Source of the DNA: Streptosporangiaceae bacterium
GTDB taxonomy: Bacteria; Actinomycetota; Actinomycetes; Streptosporangiales; Streptosporangiaceae
Direction of reading: 5' to 3'
NCBI GenBank assembly: GCA_030041195.1
Contig: JASHOI010000604.1
Span: forward strand, 1-16,915
DNA length: 16,915 bases
Part shown: positions 6,281 through 13,743 of the stretch, piece after piece
Layout of the letters: the number at the start of each line of letters is the position of its first letter
How positions within the stretch are numbered: the first letter of the stretch is position 1
The notes under the pieces: model-generated
Database searches by the model: none
Told to the model about the DNA's origin: nothing
The model's input: the letters and a program-made list of their open reading frames with translations, nothing else
Position numbers and translations under genes: made by a program

Positions 6281-7816
6281 ATGACATCGAACCCCCTGCG
6301 CGATCCCCGCGACCGCCGGATCCCGAGGGTCGCCGGGCCCTGCGCGCTTGTGCTCTTCGGCGTGACCGGCGACCTGGCCACCAAGAAGCTGCTGCCGGCG
6401 ATCTACGACCTGGCAAACCGGGGACTGCTGCCGCCGGGCTTCTCGCTGGTCGGGTTCGCCCGGCGGGACTGGGAGGACGAGGACTTCGAGCGGGTGACCC
6501 ACGACGCGGTCAAGGCGTACGCCCGCACGCCGTTCCGGGAAACGGTCTGGCGGCAGGTGGCCGAGGGCGTGCGGTTCGTGCAAGGCGAGTTTGCCGACGA
6601 TGAGGCGTTCGACCGCCTCGCCAGTTGCCTTGCCCTGCTCGACGTCGAGCGCGGTACCGGCGGGAACTATGCCTTCTACCTGTCCGTGCCGCCGAAGGCC
6701 TTCCCGCAGGTGGTGGCGCAGCTCAAGCGGTCCGGGCTGTCCACGCCACCGGATACCCCCAGCGGCCGCAAGCCGTGGCGCCGGGTCGTGATCGAGAAAC
6801 CGTTCGGCCACGACCTGGCCAGCGCCCGGGAGCTCAACGCGATGCTGAACGCGGTGTTCCCCGAGTCCTCGGTCTTCCGCATCGACCACTACCTGGGCAA
6901 GGAGACGGTCCAGAACATCCTGGCGCTGCGGTTCGCCAACACGCTGTTCGAGCCGATCTGGAGCCGCGGCTACGTGGACCACGTCCAGATCACGATGGCC
7001 GAGGACATCGGCATCGGCGGCCGGGCCGGGTACTACGACGGGATCGGGGCGGCCCGGGACGTGATCCAGAATCACCTGCTGCAGCTCATGGCGCTCACCG
7101 CCATGGAGGAGCCGGTGTCGTTTGAGGCCGACGCGCTGCGCATGGAGAAGGAGAAGGTGCTCTCCGCGGTAAAGATCCCCGAGGATCTCGCCGTCGGCAC
7201 CGCCCGCGGCCAGTACGCCACCGGGTGGCAGGGCGGGATCGAGGTGCGCGGCTACCTCGAGGAGGACGGCATCCCGCCGGACTCGATCACCGAGACGTAC
7301 GCGGCCATGCGCCTCGAGGTCGATACCAGGCGGTGGGCCGGGGTGCCGTTCTACCTGCGCACCGGCAAGCGTCTGCCGAGCCGGATGACCGAGATCGCGC
7401 TGATGTTCCAGCGTGCCCCGCACCTGCCGTTCACCAGGACCGATACCGAGGAACTCGGCCAGAATGCGCTGGTGATCCGGGTGCAGCCGGACGAGGGCAT
7501 CACGGTCAGGTTCGGCTCCAAGGTGCCCGGCTCGGCGATGGAGGTGCGCGACGTGAACATGGACTTCGCCTACGGCGAGTCGTTCACCGAGTCCAGCCCC
7601 GAGGCGTACGAGCGGCTGCTGCTTGACGTGCTGATCGGTGACCCGCCGCTGTTCCCCCGGCAGCGGGAAGTCGAGCTGTCCTGGCGAATCCTCGACCCGA
7701 TCGAGGACTACTGGGCCGTGCACGGCAAGCCCGAGCAGTACCCGGCGGGCACCGCGGGCCCGGTGAGCGCGGACGCCATGATCGCCCGCGACGGCCGGGA
7801 CTGGCGCCGGCTCTAG
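6281..7816 (+). CDS. zwf: Glucose-6-phosphate 1-dehydrogenase
   Basis: This 511-residue protein is normal length for the family. The NADP-binding segment LVLFGVTGDLATKKLLPAIY lies at about residues 23-42, EKPFGHDL follows, and the substrate/catalytic signature RIDHYLGKE is at about 200-208. It oxidises glucose-6-phosphate to 6-phosphoglucono-lactone with reduction of NAD(P), the committed step of the oxidative pentose phosphate pathway. CGGAGGA (6269-6275) precedes the ATG at the usual distance. The next gene, opcA, lies 17 bases downstream and encodes its usual partner in actinobacteria and cyanobacteria, so assembly or activation by OpcA is likely. Confidence 0.97.
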   Translation: MTSNPLRDPRDRRIPRVAGPCALVLFGVTGDLATKKLLPAIYDLANRGLLPPGFSLVGFARRDWEDEDFERVTHDAVKAYARTPFRETVWRQVAEGVRFVQGEFADDEAFDRLASCLALLDVERGTGGNYAFYLSVPPKAFPQVVAQLKRSGLSTPPDTPSGRKPWRRVVIEKPFGHDLASARELNAMLNAVFPESSVFRIDHYLGKETVQNILALRFANTLFEPIWSRGYVDHVQITMAEDIGIGGRAGYYDGIGAARDVIQNHLLQLMALTAMEEPVSFEADALRMEKEKVLSAVKIPEDLAVGTARGQYATGWQGGIEVRGYLEEDGIPPDSITETYAAMRLEVDTRRWAGVPFYLRTGKRLPSRMTEIALMFQRAPHLPFTRTDTEELGQNALVIRVQPDEGITVRFGSKVPGSAMEVRDVNMDFAYGESFTESSPEAYERLLLDVLIGDPPLFPRQREVELSWRILDPIEDYWAVHGKPEQYPAGTAGPVSADAMIARDGRDWRRL

Positions 7817-7833
7817 GCCGGGGAGACAATGCG

Positions 7834-8742
7834 ATGATGATCGACCTGACCGACACAACTACCAGGGCCATCCACGACGCGCTCACCAGGGCGAGGGACC
7901 AGCTGGGCGGCCCGACCACGGGCATGGTGCTCAACCTGATCATCATGACCGACGAAGCGGCTCAGTATGACGCGGTCCGCGCCGCGACGCAGGCGGGCCG
8001 GGAGCATCCCTGCCGGGTGCTCGGCGTGATCGCCAGGGACCCCAACGCCGAATCCCGGCTGGACGCCGAGATCAGGACCGGGGAGGGCGCTCCGGGGCAG
8101 ACCATCCTGCTGCGCATGTACGGGCCGATGGGGCTGCACGCGGATTCCGTGGTCATGCCGCTGCTGGTGCCCGACACCCCGGTGGTCACCTGGTGGCCGC
8201 GCGGCGGCCCGGCCACGCCGTCCGGCAGCCCGCTCGGGCTGCTCGCGCAGCGCCGGGTCACCGATGCCGCGTCGTCCGGCGCCCCGGCCCGGACCCTCAC
8301 CGCGCTCGCGGAGGGCTACCGGCCCGGCGACACCGACCTGAGCTGGACCAGGGCGACGCCCTGGCGCTCCTTGCTGGCCGCCACCCTGGACCAGCCGCAC
8401 GGCGAGATCACCGGCGGCTCGGTGGCCGCCGAGCCGCGGAATCCGACGGCGGATCTGCTGGCAGCGTGGCTGACCAGCCGCGTCGGCATGCCGTTCTCCC
8501 GCGACGAGTCCACTGGCCCCGGCATCACCGAGGTACGCTTCGTCACCTCCGACGGCGACATCACGATCACCCGCCCGGACGGGCGTATGGCCACGCTCAG
8601 CCGGCCCGACGGGCCCGACCGGCGAGTCGCGCTGCACCGCAGGGACACCACGGAGCTGCTGGCCGAAGAACTGCGCAGGCTCAACCCCGACGAGATCTAC
8701 GGCGAGACGCTGGCCAGCTTCGCTGCGGGGGCCGGGAGGTAG
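7834..8742 (+). CDS. opcA: Glucose-6-phosphate dehydrogenase assembly protein OpcA
   Basis: This 302-residue protein is recognised by its position between zwf and pgl and by family features: LVLNLI-type MVLNLIIMTD near the N-terminus, HPCRVLGVIARDP, GADSVVMPLLVPDTPVVTWWP-like text (here HADSVVMPLLVPDTPVVTWW), DLSWTRATPWRSLLAA and a C-terminal RRDTTELLAEELRRLNPDEIY. OpcA promotes oligomerisation or activity of G6PDH and has no known catalytic residues. The first ATG at 7834 is immediately followed by a second at 7837; GGGGAG (7819-7825 region) suits either. It is separated from the next coding sequence by only about four bases, indicating translational coupling. Confidence 0.93.
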   Translation: MMIDLTDTTTRAIHDALTRARDQLGGPTTGMVLNLIIMTDEAAQYDAVRAATQAGREHPCRVLGVIARDPNAESRLDAEIRTGEGAPGQTILLRMYGPMGLHADSVVMPLLVPDTPVVTWWPRGGPATPSGSPLGLLAQRRVTDAASSGAPARTLTALAEGYRPGDTDLSWTRATPWRSLLAATLDQPHGEITGGSVAAEPRNPTADLLAAWLTSRVGMPFSRDESTGPGITEVRFVTSDGDITITRPDGRMATLSRPDGPDRRVALHRRDTTELLAEELRRLNPDEIYGETLASFAAGAGR

Positions 8743-8746
8743 CGCC

Positions 8747-9532
8747 ATCAGCGCGCCGCCCCAGGTCCTCATCCACCGCGACGCGGAGCTGCTCGCCAAG
8801 GCCGTGGCGGCACGGCTGGTGACCAGGATGGTGGATGTGGTCGCGGCCCGAGGGCACGGCTCGCTGGTGCTGACCGGCGGCGGGATCGGCACCCAGGTGC
8901 TCTCCGAGCTCGCCGCCGCCCCGGCCAGGGATGCCATCGACTGGCGGCACCTGGACATCTGGTGGGCGGACGAGCGGTTCCTGCCCGCTGGCGACCAGGA
9001 TCGCAACGAGACCGGCGCGAGGGCCGCGCTGCTCGACCACGTCGACGTCAGCCCCGAGCGGGTGTACCCGATGCCGCCCTCGGACGGCCCGGACGGCCCC
9101 GACCCGGAGGCGGCGGCCGCGCGGTACGCGGGCTGGCTGCTGGCAGCGTCGCAGCCCGAGGACCACAGCCAGGTGCCGTCCTTTGACGTGCTGATGCTGG
9201 GCATCGGGCCCGAGGCGCACGTCGCGTCGCTGTTCCCGGGCATGCCGGCCCTGTACGAGGAACAGCGGACGGCCGTGGCGGTGCACGGGTCGCCCAAGCC
9301 GCCGCCGACCCGGCTGACGATGACGCTCCCGGCCATCACCGCAGCGCGCGAGGTCTGGATCATCGCCTCCGGCGAAGACAAGGCCGGGGCCATCCGGCTG
9401 GCGCTGTCGGAGGCCGGGCCGGTCCAGGTCCCTGCGGCCGGGGCCAGGGGCAGGCAGCAGACCCTGTTCCTGCTCGACCGCGCCGCGGCCGCTCGTGTCC
9501 CCGCGCAGCTCGGCCGCCTCGCCTCGCCCTGA
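8747..9532 (+). CDS. pgl: 6-phosphogluconolactonase, apparent ATC start
   Basis: The 261-residue reading has DIWWADERFLPAGDQDRNET (about residues 67-86), MPPSDGPDGP, and MLGIGPEAHVASLFPG, the lactonase counterpart of GxGxDGHTASLFPG. It hydrolyses 6-phosphoglucono-lactone made by Zwf. Start choice is unusual. The expected N-terminus (here SAPPQVLIHRDAELLAKAVA) lies upstream of the first usable in-frame GTG at 8804, which lacks a Shine-Dalgarno sequence and would remove conserved residues. GGGAGG (8733-8738) sits 8 bases before ATC at 8747, exactly where ATG is expected. Either ATC initiates translation, or ATG mutated or was misread, or a CTG at 8723 inside opcA is used. If GTG 8804 is used, the protein has 242 residues. 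Confidence 0.9.
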   Translation: MSAPPQVLIHRDAELLAKAVAARLVTRMVDVVAARGHGSLVLTGGGIGTQVLSELAAAPARDAIDWRHLDIWWADERFLPAGDQDRNETGARAALLDHVDVSPERVYPMPPSDGPDGPDPEAAAARYAGWLLAASQPEDHSQVPSFDVLMLGIGPEAHVASLFPGMPALYEEQRTAVAVHGSPKPPPTRLTMTLPAITAAREVWIIASGEDKAGAIRLALSEAGPVQVPAAGARGRQQTLFLLDRAAAARVPAQLGRLASP

Positions 9533-9589
9533 CCCCGGCGCCGGGCCGGGATGCGCTCGATCGGGCGTTCTGGATGATATGACCCGGCT

Positions 9590-9605
9590 TGGCTAAGATC
9601 GCGCC
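9590..9605 (+). promoter_or_regulatory. Leaderless-type -10 box before the RCK channel gene
   Basis: TAAGAT at 9594-9599 lies 6 bases before the GTG start at 9606, and there is no Shine-Dalgarno sequence. This is the arrangement of leaderless transcripts, common in actinobacteria. No good -35 is visible. It implies transcription separate from the pgl operon that ends 73 bases upstream. Confidence 0.5.
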
Positions 9606-11279
9606 GTGGCCACAGATCCCCGCATGCGTGGCGGTCGCGATCACCTTGTCGTGTGCGGAGATGACGCACTCACCTCGCGCATGGTCGAGGAGCTGACGGT
9701 CAGGTACGGCGAGGAAGTAACCGTGATCCTGCCCTCGGCCCAGCGCAACCACGGGCTCCGGATGGCCAGGCTGCCCGGTGTCCGGCTCATCGAGCGGGCC
9801 GATCTGGACGACCAGGCGTTCATCTCCGCTGGCGTGCCGGCCGCCCGGGCGCTCGCCCTGCTGCGCCAGGACGATCTCGGCAACTTCCACGCGGCGTTGC
9901 GCGCCCAGGAGCTCAACGCGGACCTGCGCCTCGTCGTCGCCATCTTCAACACCAGCCTCGGCGAGCGGATCCGCACGTTCTTCACCGACTGCGCGGTGCT
10001 GTCGGACTCCGCGATGGCCGCGCCCTCGTTCGTTGCCGCTGCCCTGGGCGAGCCGACGCCGAGCCACGTCCGGCTGGCCGGCCGCACGCTGTACGTGGCC
10101 AGGCGCGACGACACCGACGCCGGGCACATGATCTGCGGGGTGAGCGCGGGCACAATGAAGGGGGAAGGGGAGGTGGGTGGGGGCTCTCCCAAGCTGGCGG
10201 CTCCTCAGGCCAGCACCTCGGAGCTGGTGCTGGCGGTGGCCGACGGCACCCCGCGCAACCCGCTCGTGCAGCAGCGCCGCCATCCGGTGCGCGCTGCCGT
10301 GCGGATGGCGCGGATGCTGGTCTGGCACAAGTTCGGCGCCGCGTTCGCCGTCCTGATCGCGATCCTCGCGGTCGGCTACGGCCTCAATGCCGCGGTTCTG
10401 CACTACTCCGTCGGAAACTCGCTCTACCTGACGTTCCTGGACGCGGGCGGGGACGCCGTGACCCAGCTATCCCTGAAAACGCCGGAGAAGGTCGCGCAGT
10501 TTCTGCTCACGTTCGACGGGATTGCGTTCCTCCCGCTGGCCACGGCGGCGGTGGTCGGGCTGAGGCTGACCGGCTCGGTGCGCGGCACCGACCGGCCGGT
10601 CAGTGACCATGTGATCGTGGCCGGGCTCGGCAACGTCGGCACCCGGGTCGTCGGGCAGCTGCACGACCTGGGCATCGACGTCGTGTGCGTGGACAAGAAC
10701 GAAAACGCCGCCGGGGTGCCGATGGCGCGCCGGCTCGGCCTGAAGGTCGTTACCGGCGAGACATACCGCGAGGAAACCCTGCTGGCGGCGGGCATAACCA
10801 CCTGCCGGGCCCTGGTCTCGGTGACCGACAGCGACATCGTGAACCTGGAGACCGCCCTGCACGCGCGCGCGCTCGCCGAGCAGCCGCGGATCGTGGTGCG
10901 GCTGCTCGACGACGATCTCGCCGAGCGGGTCCAGAAGAACGTCAGCAACACGATCTCGCGGTCTGTCTCGTACCTGGCGGCGCCGGCGTTCGCCGCCGCC
11001 ATGCTGGAGCACCAGGTGCTGCGCACGATCCCGGTGGGCCGGCACGTGCTCCTCATCGCGGACGTCGCGGTCGGCGAGGGGGCCGAGCTGGCCGGCGGGC
11101 ACGTGGACGACGTACACGACCGCGGCGACGTACGGATGATCGCGCTCCGGCGGAGGGGTGGCACCGCGGTGGACTGGTCGCCGAAGCCCAGCGACGAGCT
11201 CAGGCCCGGCGACCGGCTGGTCGTGGTGGCCACCAGGGCCGGGCTCAGCCGGGTCCTCGCGCGCTGCCGCAACAGGTAG
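9606..11279 (+). CDS. RCK-TM-RCK potassium-channel-like / TrkA-N protein
   Basis: The 557-residue protein has three parts. Residues 13-150 form an RCK/TrkA-N-like Rossmann domain beginning HLVVCGDDALTSRMVEEL. Residues 237-325 are membranous, with FGAAFAVLIAILAVGYGLNA as the first helix, a short re-entrant-like stretch, and FLPLATAAVVGL as the last. From residue 335 a second RCK domain begins HVIVAGLGNVGTRVVGQL, with intact GxGxxG, followed by a TrkA-C-like end (ELRPGDRLVVVATRAG). Such proteins gate K+ or other cation flow in response to nucleotides or ions. The canonical TVGYGD filter is absent; LYLTFLDAGGDAV occupies that place. The first Rossmann loop also lacks the canonical glycines. A Gly-rich linker (about residues 184-199) is encoded by a G-run cluster. 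A regulatory or unusual channel role is plausible; ion selectivity is unknown. Confidence 0.8.
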   Translation: MATDPRMRGGRDHLVVCGDDALTSRMVEELTVRYGEEVTVILPSAQRNHGLRMARLPGVRLIERADLDDQAFISAGVPAARALALLRQDDLGNFHAALRAQELNADLRLVVAIFNTSLGERIRTFFTDCAVLSDSAMAAPSFVAAALGEPTPSHVRLAGRTLYVARRDDTDAGHMICGVSAGTMKGEGEVGGGSPKLAAPQASTSELVLAVADGTPRNPLVQQRRHPVRAAVRMARMLVWHKFGAAFAVLIAILAVGYGLNAAVLHYSVGNSLYLTFLDAGGDAVTQLSLKTPEKVAQFLLTFDGIAFLPLATAAVVGLRLTGSVRGTDRPVSDHVIVAGLGNVGTRVVGQLHDLGIDVVCVDKNENAAGVPMARRLGLKVVTGETYREETLLAAGITTCRALVSVTDSDIVNLETALHARALAEQPRIVVRLLDDDLAERVQKNVSNTISRSVSYLAAPAFAAAMLEHQVLRTIPVGRHVLLIADVAVGEGAELAGGHVDDVHDRGDVRMIALRRRGGTAVDWSPKPSDELRPGDRLVVVATRAGLSRVLARCRNR

Positions 11280-11399
11280 CCGCCGCCTGCCGCCAGCCGG
11301 AAACTGGGTCTCCCCAAAGATCGCTTCCGGAGTTACGCTCAGGACAGATCTTCCACTTGGTTCTGCTGAGCCATCTGTGAAGAGAAGGAAGGTCCGTAT
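11280..11399 (+). other. Structured leader region before the acetate transporter
   Basis: Two inverted repeats are visible: CCGGAA (11297-11302) with TTCCGG (11325-11330), enclosing a smaller TGGG/CCCA stem, and ACAGAT (11344-11349) with ATCTGT (11373-11378). Neither is followed by a T-run, so they are not clear intrinsic terminators. They may be the end of the channel transcript or a 5' leader element for the transporter. I see no recognised riboswitch family here. Confidence 0.3.
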
Positions 11400-11579
11400 A
11401 TGGCCGTATTTGTGCCACTCGCTTTTGCGTTGGCCACCGGCCGGGCTTCCCGGCCCGACAGCCAGTTCAGCGCGGTCGGCCAACCATGCTCCTTCCATCC
11501 ATCCGTGCGCCTGCCCTGCCCCGCGGGCGACATGCCAACAGGTCCGGGCGGCGCGAGTCCCACAGGAGGAATCACTTGA
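11400..11579 (+). CDS. 59-residue upstream ORF coupled to the acetate transporter (candidate)
   Basis: ATG at 11400 follows AAGGAAGG (11385-11392) by 7 bases, a better site than many genes here have. The frame begins MAVFVPLAFALATGRASRP and ends PTGGIT, with TGA at 11577-11579 overlapping the TTG start (11576) of the transporter in a TTGA junction. This is a classic coupling arrangement. Against it being a conserved gene, third codon positions are only about two-thirds G/C, well below the neighbours, and I recognise no family. A leader ORF controlling the transporter is the best reading; chance is possible. Confidence 0.4.
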   Translation: MAVFVPLAFALATGRASRPDSQFSAVGQPCSFHPSVRLPCPAGDMPTGPGGASPTGGIT

Positions 11580-12229
11580 GCACCACAGATGATGCTCCCG
11601 TCCCCGCAGCACCGGCTTCCGGCGTAGCCGATCCGGCACCGCTCGGGCTGGCGGCCTTCGCCCTGACCACGTTCCTGCTGTCCGCCGTCAACGCGGGCTG
11701 GGCGAAGAGCTCGACCGGCTTCGACTGGTGGGGCTATGCGATCGCCTACGGCGGGCTATGCCAGCTTTTGGCCGGCATGTGGGAGTTCCGCAACCGGAAT
11801 GTGTTCGGCGCGACGGCGTTCTCCACCTACGGCGGGTTCTGGATCGGCCTCGGCCTGTGGCTGCACTTCATAGTCCCGACCGTCAAGCTCACCGCCCTCG
11901 TCTCGGTGAACCGGGACCTGGGCTGGATCCTGCTGGCGTTCGCGATCTTCAACACCTACATGCTGATCATCAGCACCCAGGTGAACGTGGCCGTGTTCCT
12001 GGTGTTCCTGACCCTCGAGATCACCGAGATCCTCCTGTTCATCGGGAACTTCGTCACCAAGGTCCCGATCCTGCCGCCGGACATCAACATCGGCGGCGCG
12101 GTGGAGATCGGCGGTTACGTCGGGGTGATCACAGCGTTGGTCGCCTGGTACACGTCGGCGGCCGGCGTCATGAACGGGCTGAAGGGGCGAGTGGTCTTCC
12201 CGGTCGGCAAGCCGCTGTTCGACCTCTGA
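11576..12229 (+). CDS. Acetate uptake transporter, AceTr (GPR1/FUN34/SatP) family
   Basis: The 217-residue protein carries the family signature as ADPAPLGLAAFALTTFLLS (residues 18-36; the usual form is NPAPLGL, here with Asp19 for Asn), the AFSTYGGFWIGLGLWLHF block, and six hydrophobic helices. Members carry acetate or succinate with protons across the cytoplasmic membrane. TTG at 11576 is chosen as start because AGGAGGA (11564-11570) lies 5 bases upstream and it places the conserved motif about 18 residues in, as in homologues. The in-frame ATG at 11486 would add 30 low-complexity residues. Transcription ends at a strong terminator 27 bases downstream. Confidence 0.92.
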   Translation: MSTTDDAPVPAAPASGVADPAPLGLAAFALTTFLLSAVNAGWAKSSTGFDWWGYAIAYGGLCQLLAGMWEFRNRNVFGATAFSTYGGFWIGLGLWLHFIVPTVKLTALVSVNRDLGWILLAFAIFNTYMLIISTQVNVAVFLVFLTLEITEILLFIGNFVTKVPILPPDINIGGAVEIGGYVGVITALVAWYTSAAGVMNGLKGRVVFPVGKPLFDL

Positions 12230-12256
12230 CCAGCGGGCCGGAGCACGTTCCTCCCG

Positions 12257-12291
12257 GGGTCCCGGGGCCGTCAGGCCCCGGGACCCTTTTT
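12257..12291 (+). terminator. Intrinsic terminator after the acetate transporter
   Basis: GGGTCCCGGGGCC (12257-12269) pairs perfectly with GGCCCCGGGACCC (12274-12286) around a GTCA loop and is followed at once by TTTTT (12287-12291). A 13-base-pair GC stem with a T-run is a textbook Rho-independent terminator. Confidence 0.93.
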
Positions 12292-12299
12292 GCACCGCC

Positions 12300-12316
12300 C
12301 CGATACCTTAGGGCAC
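12300..12316 (+). promoter_or_regulatory. Leaderless-type -10 box before the MscS-like gene
   Basis: TACCTT (12304-12309) stands 7 bases before GTG 12317, with no Shine-Dalgarno sequence. It comes immediately after the terminator, so this gene needs its own promoter. No clear -35 is seen because the terminator occupies that space. Confidence 0.5.
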
Positions 12317-13252
12317 GTGGATCTCCAGGAACGGCTCCAGCTCGACGCGGCGCGTCACCAGATGGCCAAGGTCAAGGCGCGCACCAGGCCATGGCGGTAC
12401 GTCTTCGCGATCATCCTTGCGCTCGTCGCGGCTGCCGTGTCCGTTCAGGCCCGTTCCGTGGGCAAGACTCTGTCGTCCCCGCACGCTCACAGCGATTCGG
12501 TCCTGGCCCCGCTGGGTTCTGGCGGAAACTACGCCCTTTCCTATGGCACCGCGATCGCGTTCCTGCTGCTTGGCGGCATCGGCACGCTCGGTCTCGGCAA
12601 CAAGGCCAGGGAGGTCCTCGAGCGGTCGATCGGCTCGGCGCACGCCGCCGTGGTCCGGTTCGTCATCCTGGTGGTCGGCGGCCTGCTCACGGTGATCTTC
12701 ACGCTGGAGCTGCTCAACATCGCGATCACGCAGCTCGTCGTCGGCGGAGTGGTGACAAGCGTGCTGCTGGGCATCGCCGCGCAGCAGAGCCTGGCCAACG
12801 TCTTCGCCGGCATCGTGCTGCTGATGGCCAGGCCATTCCGGGTCGGCGATCGAATAGGCATCAGGTCAGGCTCGCTGGGCGGCCTGCTCGAGGGAATGGT
12901 CAGCGACATCAGCATCACCTACGTCCGGCTGGAGACGGCGAACGGCCCGGTGCACATCCCGAACTCCCAGGTTCTTGCCGCAGCGGTGGGTCCGGTCGGG
13001 GCGCTGGTGCCACCTCCGGCGCAGGGTCCGCCCCCGCCCGGCCAGGGAGCCGCCGCTGCGGAGCCCGCAACCGGAGCCGCGCCGCTCGCGGTGCCCGCAG
13101 CGGCCGCACCGCCAGCAGCGGAGCATCCGGAGAGTGACGGAACGGGAACGCCGCCCGGCGCCGCGCAAGCGCCGGCGGGTTCGGCGGGCCCGGCGCACCC
13201 GGCGTCCGAAGGACCGGAATCCGAGCGCGACACCGGGTGGCAGGCTCCGTGA
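12317..13252 (+). CDS. MscS-family mechanosensitive channel-like protein with disordered tail
   Basis: From GTG 12317 the protein has 311 residues. Hydrophobic segments lie at about residues 28-45, 77-93, 112-133 and 138-170. The last matches the MscS pore helix and beta-domain entry: VVTSVLLGIAAQQSLANVFA, then RPFRVGDRIGI, SDISITYVRLE and GPVHIPNSQVL. MscS channels open under membrane tension to release solutes. The usual C-terminal alpha/beta cage is missing: after residue 230 the protein is a Pro/Ala/Gly-rich tail of about 80 residues (PPPAQGPPPPGQG and onward). TTG at 12290 would extend it by nine residues but falls in the terminator T-run, so GTG is preferred, supported by the -10 box. 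Confidence 0.85.
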   Translation: MDLQERLQLDAARHQMAKVKARTRPWRYVFAIILALVAAAVSVQARSVGKTLSSPHAHSDSVLAPLGSGGNYALSYGTAIAFLLLGGIGTLGLGNKAREVLERSIGSAHAAVVRFVILVVGGLLTVIFTLELLNIAITQLVVGGVVTSVLLGIAAQQSLANVFAGIVLLMARPFRVGDRIGIRSGSLGGLLEGMVSDISITYVRLETANGPVHIPNSQVLAAAVGPVGALVPPPAQGPPPPGQGAAAAEPATGAAPLAVPAAAAPPAAEHPESDGTGTPPGAAQAPAGSAGPAHPASEGPESERDTGWQAP

Positions 13253-13341
13253 GCGGCACGCCTGGAACGTCGGCCGGGCAGCCGTCCGCTTCCGGGCCGC
13301 TGCCGGGCGAGCGGGCTGCGGCGCGGCCGGCGCCCGGAAGA

Positions 13342-13372
13342 GCCGGGTCGCTCCCGAAGGCGGCTACCCGGC
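13342..13372. terminator. Hairpin between convergent mscS-like and lsr2-like genes
   Basis: GCCGGGT (13342-13348) pairs perfectly with ACCCGGC (13366-13372), with two further pairs after a mismatch. It sits between two converging genes and could serve both strands. No T-run follows on either side, so the terminator reading is tentative. Confidence 0.35.
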
Positions 13373-13379
13373 CGGCGCT

Positions 13380-13718
13380 CTAGCGGTGACTCGCGTCGTA
13401 CTTGGCGATGACCTGCGCGGGAATCCGGCCGCGGTCGCTCACGTCGATCCCGCTGCGCTTAGCCCAGGCGCGAACCTCCGCGCTGTGCTGGCGGTGCGCC
13501 GCGGTTCTGCGCTTGGTCTTGCCTACCCTGCCGGTGACCTTGCGCGCCCTGTCGGCGAACCGCCTGAATACCTCGTCGAATTTCTCGCTGTGTCTCTCGC
13601 ATAGGTCGATCTCATAGTCCCTGCCGTCAAGGCTGAACGCGCGCGTCAGGTGCTCGCCGTCCGGGATCTCTTTTGAGTCGTAGTCGCACGCGAATGTGAC
13701 TGAGACCTTCTGTGCCAC
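13380..13718 (-). CDS. Lsr2-family nucleoid-associated protein, Cys/His variant
   Basis: The protein is 112 residues, the same length as M. tuberculosis Lsr2. The N-terminal dimerisation part shows AQKVSVTFA, then FSLDGRDYEIDLCERHSEKF (residues 28-47). The C-terminal DNA-binding part shows VRAWAKRSGIDVSDRGRIPA with the AT-hook-like Arg96-Gly97-Arg98, and VIAKY. Lsr2 binds AT-rich DNA and silences acquired genes. Cys11, Cys40 and His43 (CDYD and CERH) are not in classical Lsr2 and resemble a CxxC...CxxH zinc site with one ligand lost. Start GTG 13718 is chosen over ATG 13760 because GGGGGAG (13730-13724) lies 5 bases upstream and homologues begin MA(Q/K)KV. TTACAG (13773-13768), 18 bases, TATATT (13749-13744) is a likely promoter. 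Confidence 0.88.
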   Translation of the reverse strand: MAQKVSVTFACDYDSKEIPDGEHLTRAFSLDGRDYEIDLCERHSEKFDEVFRRFADRARKVTGRVGKTKRRTAAHRQHSAEVRAWAKRSGIDVSDRGRIPAQVIAKYDASHR

Positions 13719-13743
13719 TTGTACTCCCCCTTCCCCCGACGCG

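Noticed and set aside
9533..9560. CCCGGCGCCGGG palindrome after pgl as a terminator
   Set aside because: It is a perfect palindrome without a loop or T-run and is easily produced by chance at this GC content.
5005..9669. Long open frames on the - strand (5005-6384, 6224-7858, 7813-9669)
   Set aside because: They lie opposite tal, zwf, opcA, pgl and part of the channel gene, all firmly identified. The predicted proteins are low-complexity and contain no family motif.
10467..11639. 390-codon open frame on the - strand
   Set aside because: It lies opposite the second RCK domain and the transporter leader, shows no motif, and depends on the GC-rich third positions of the + strand gene.
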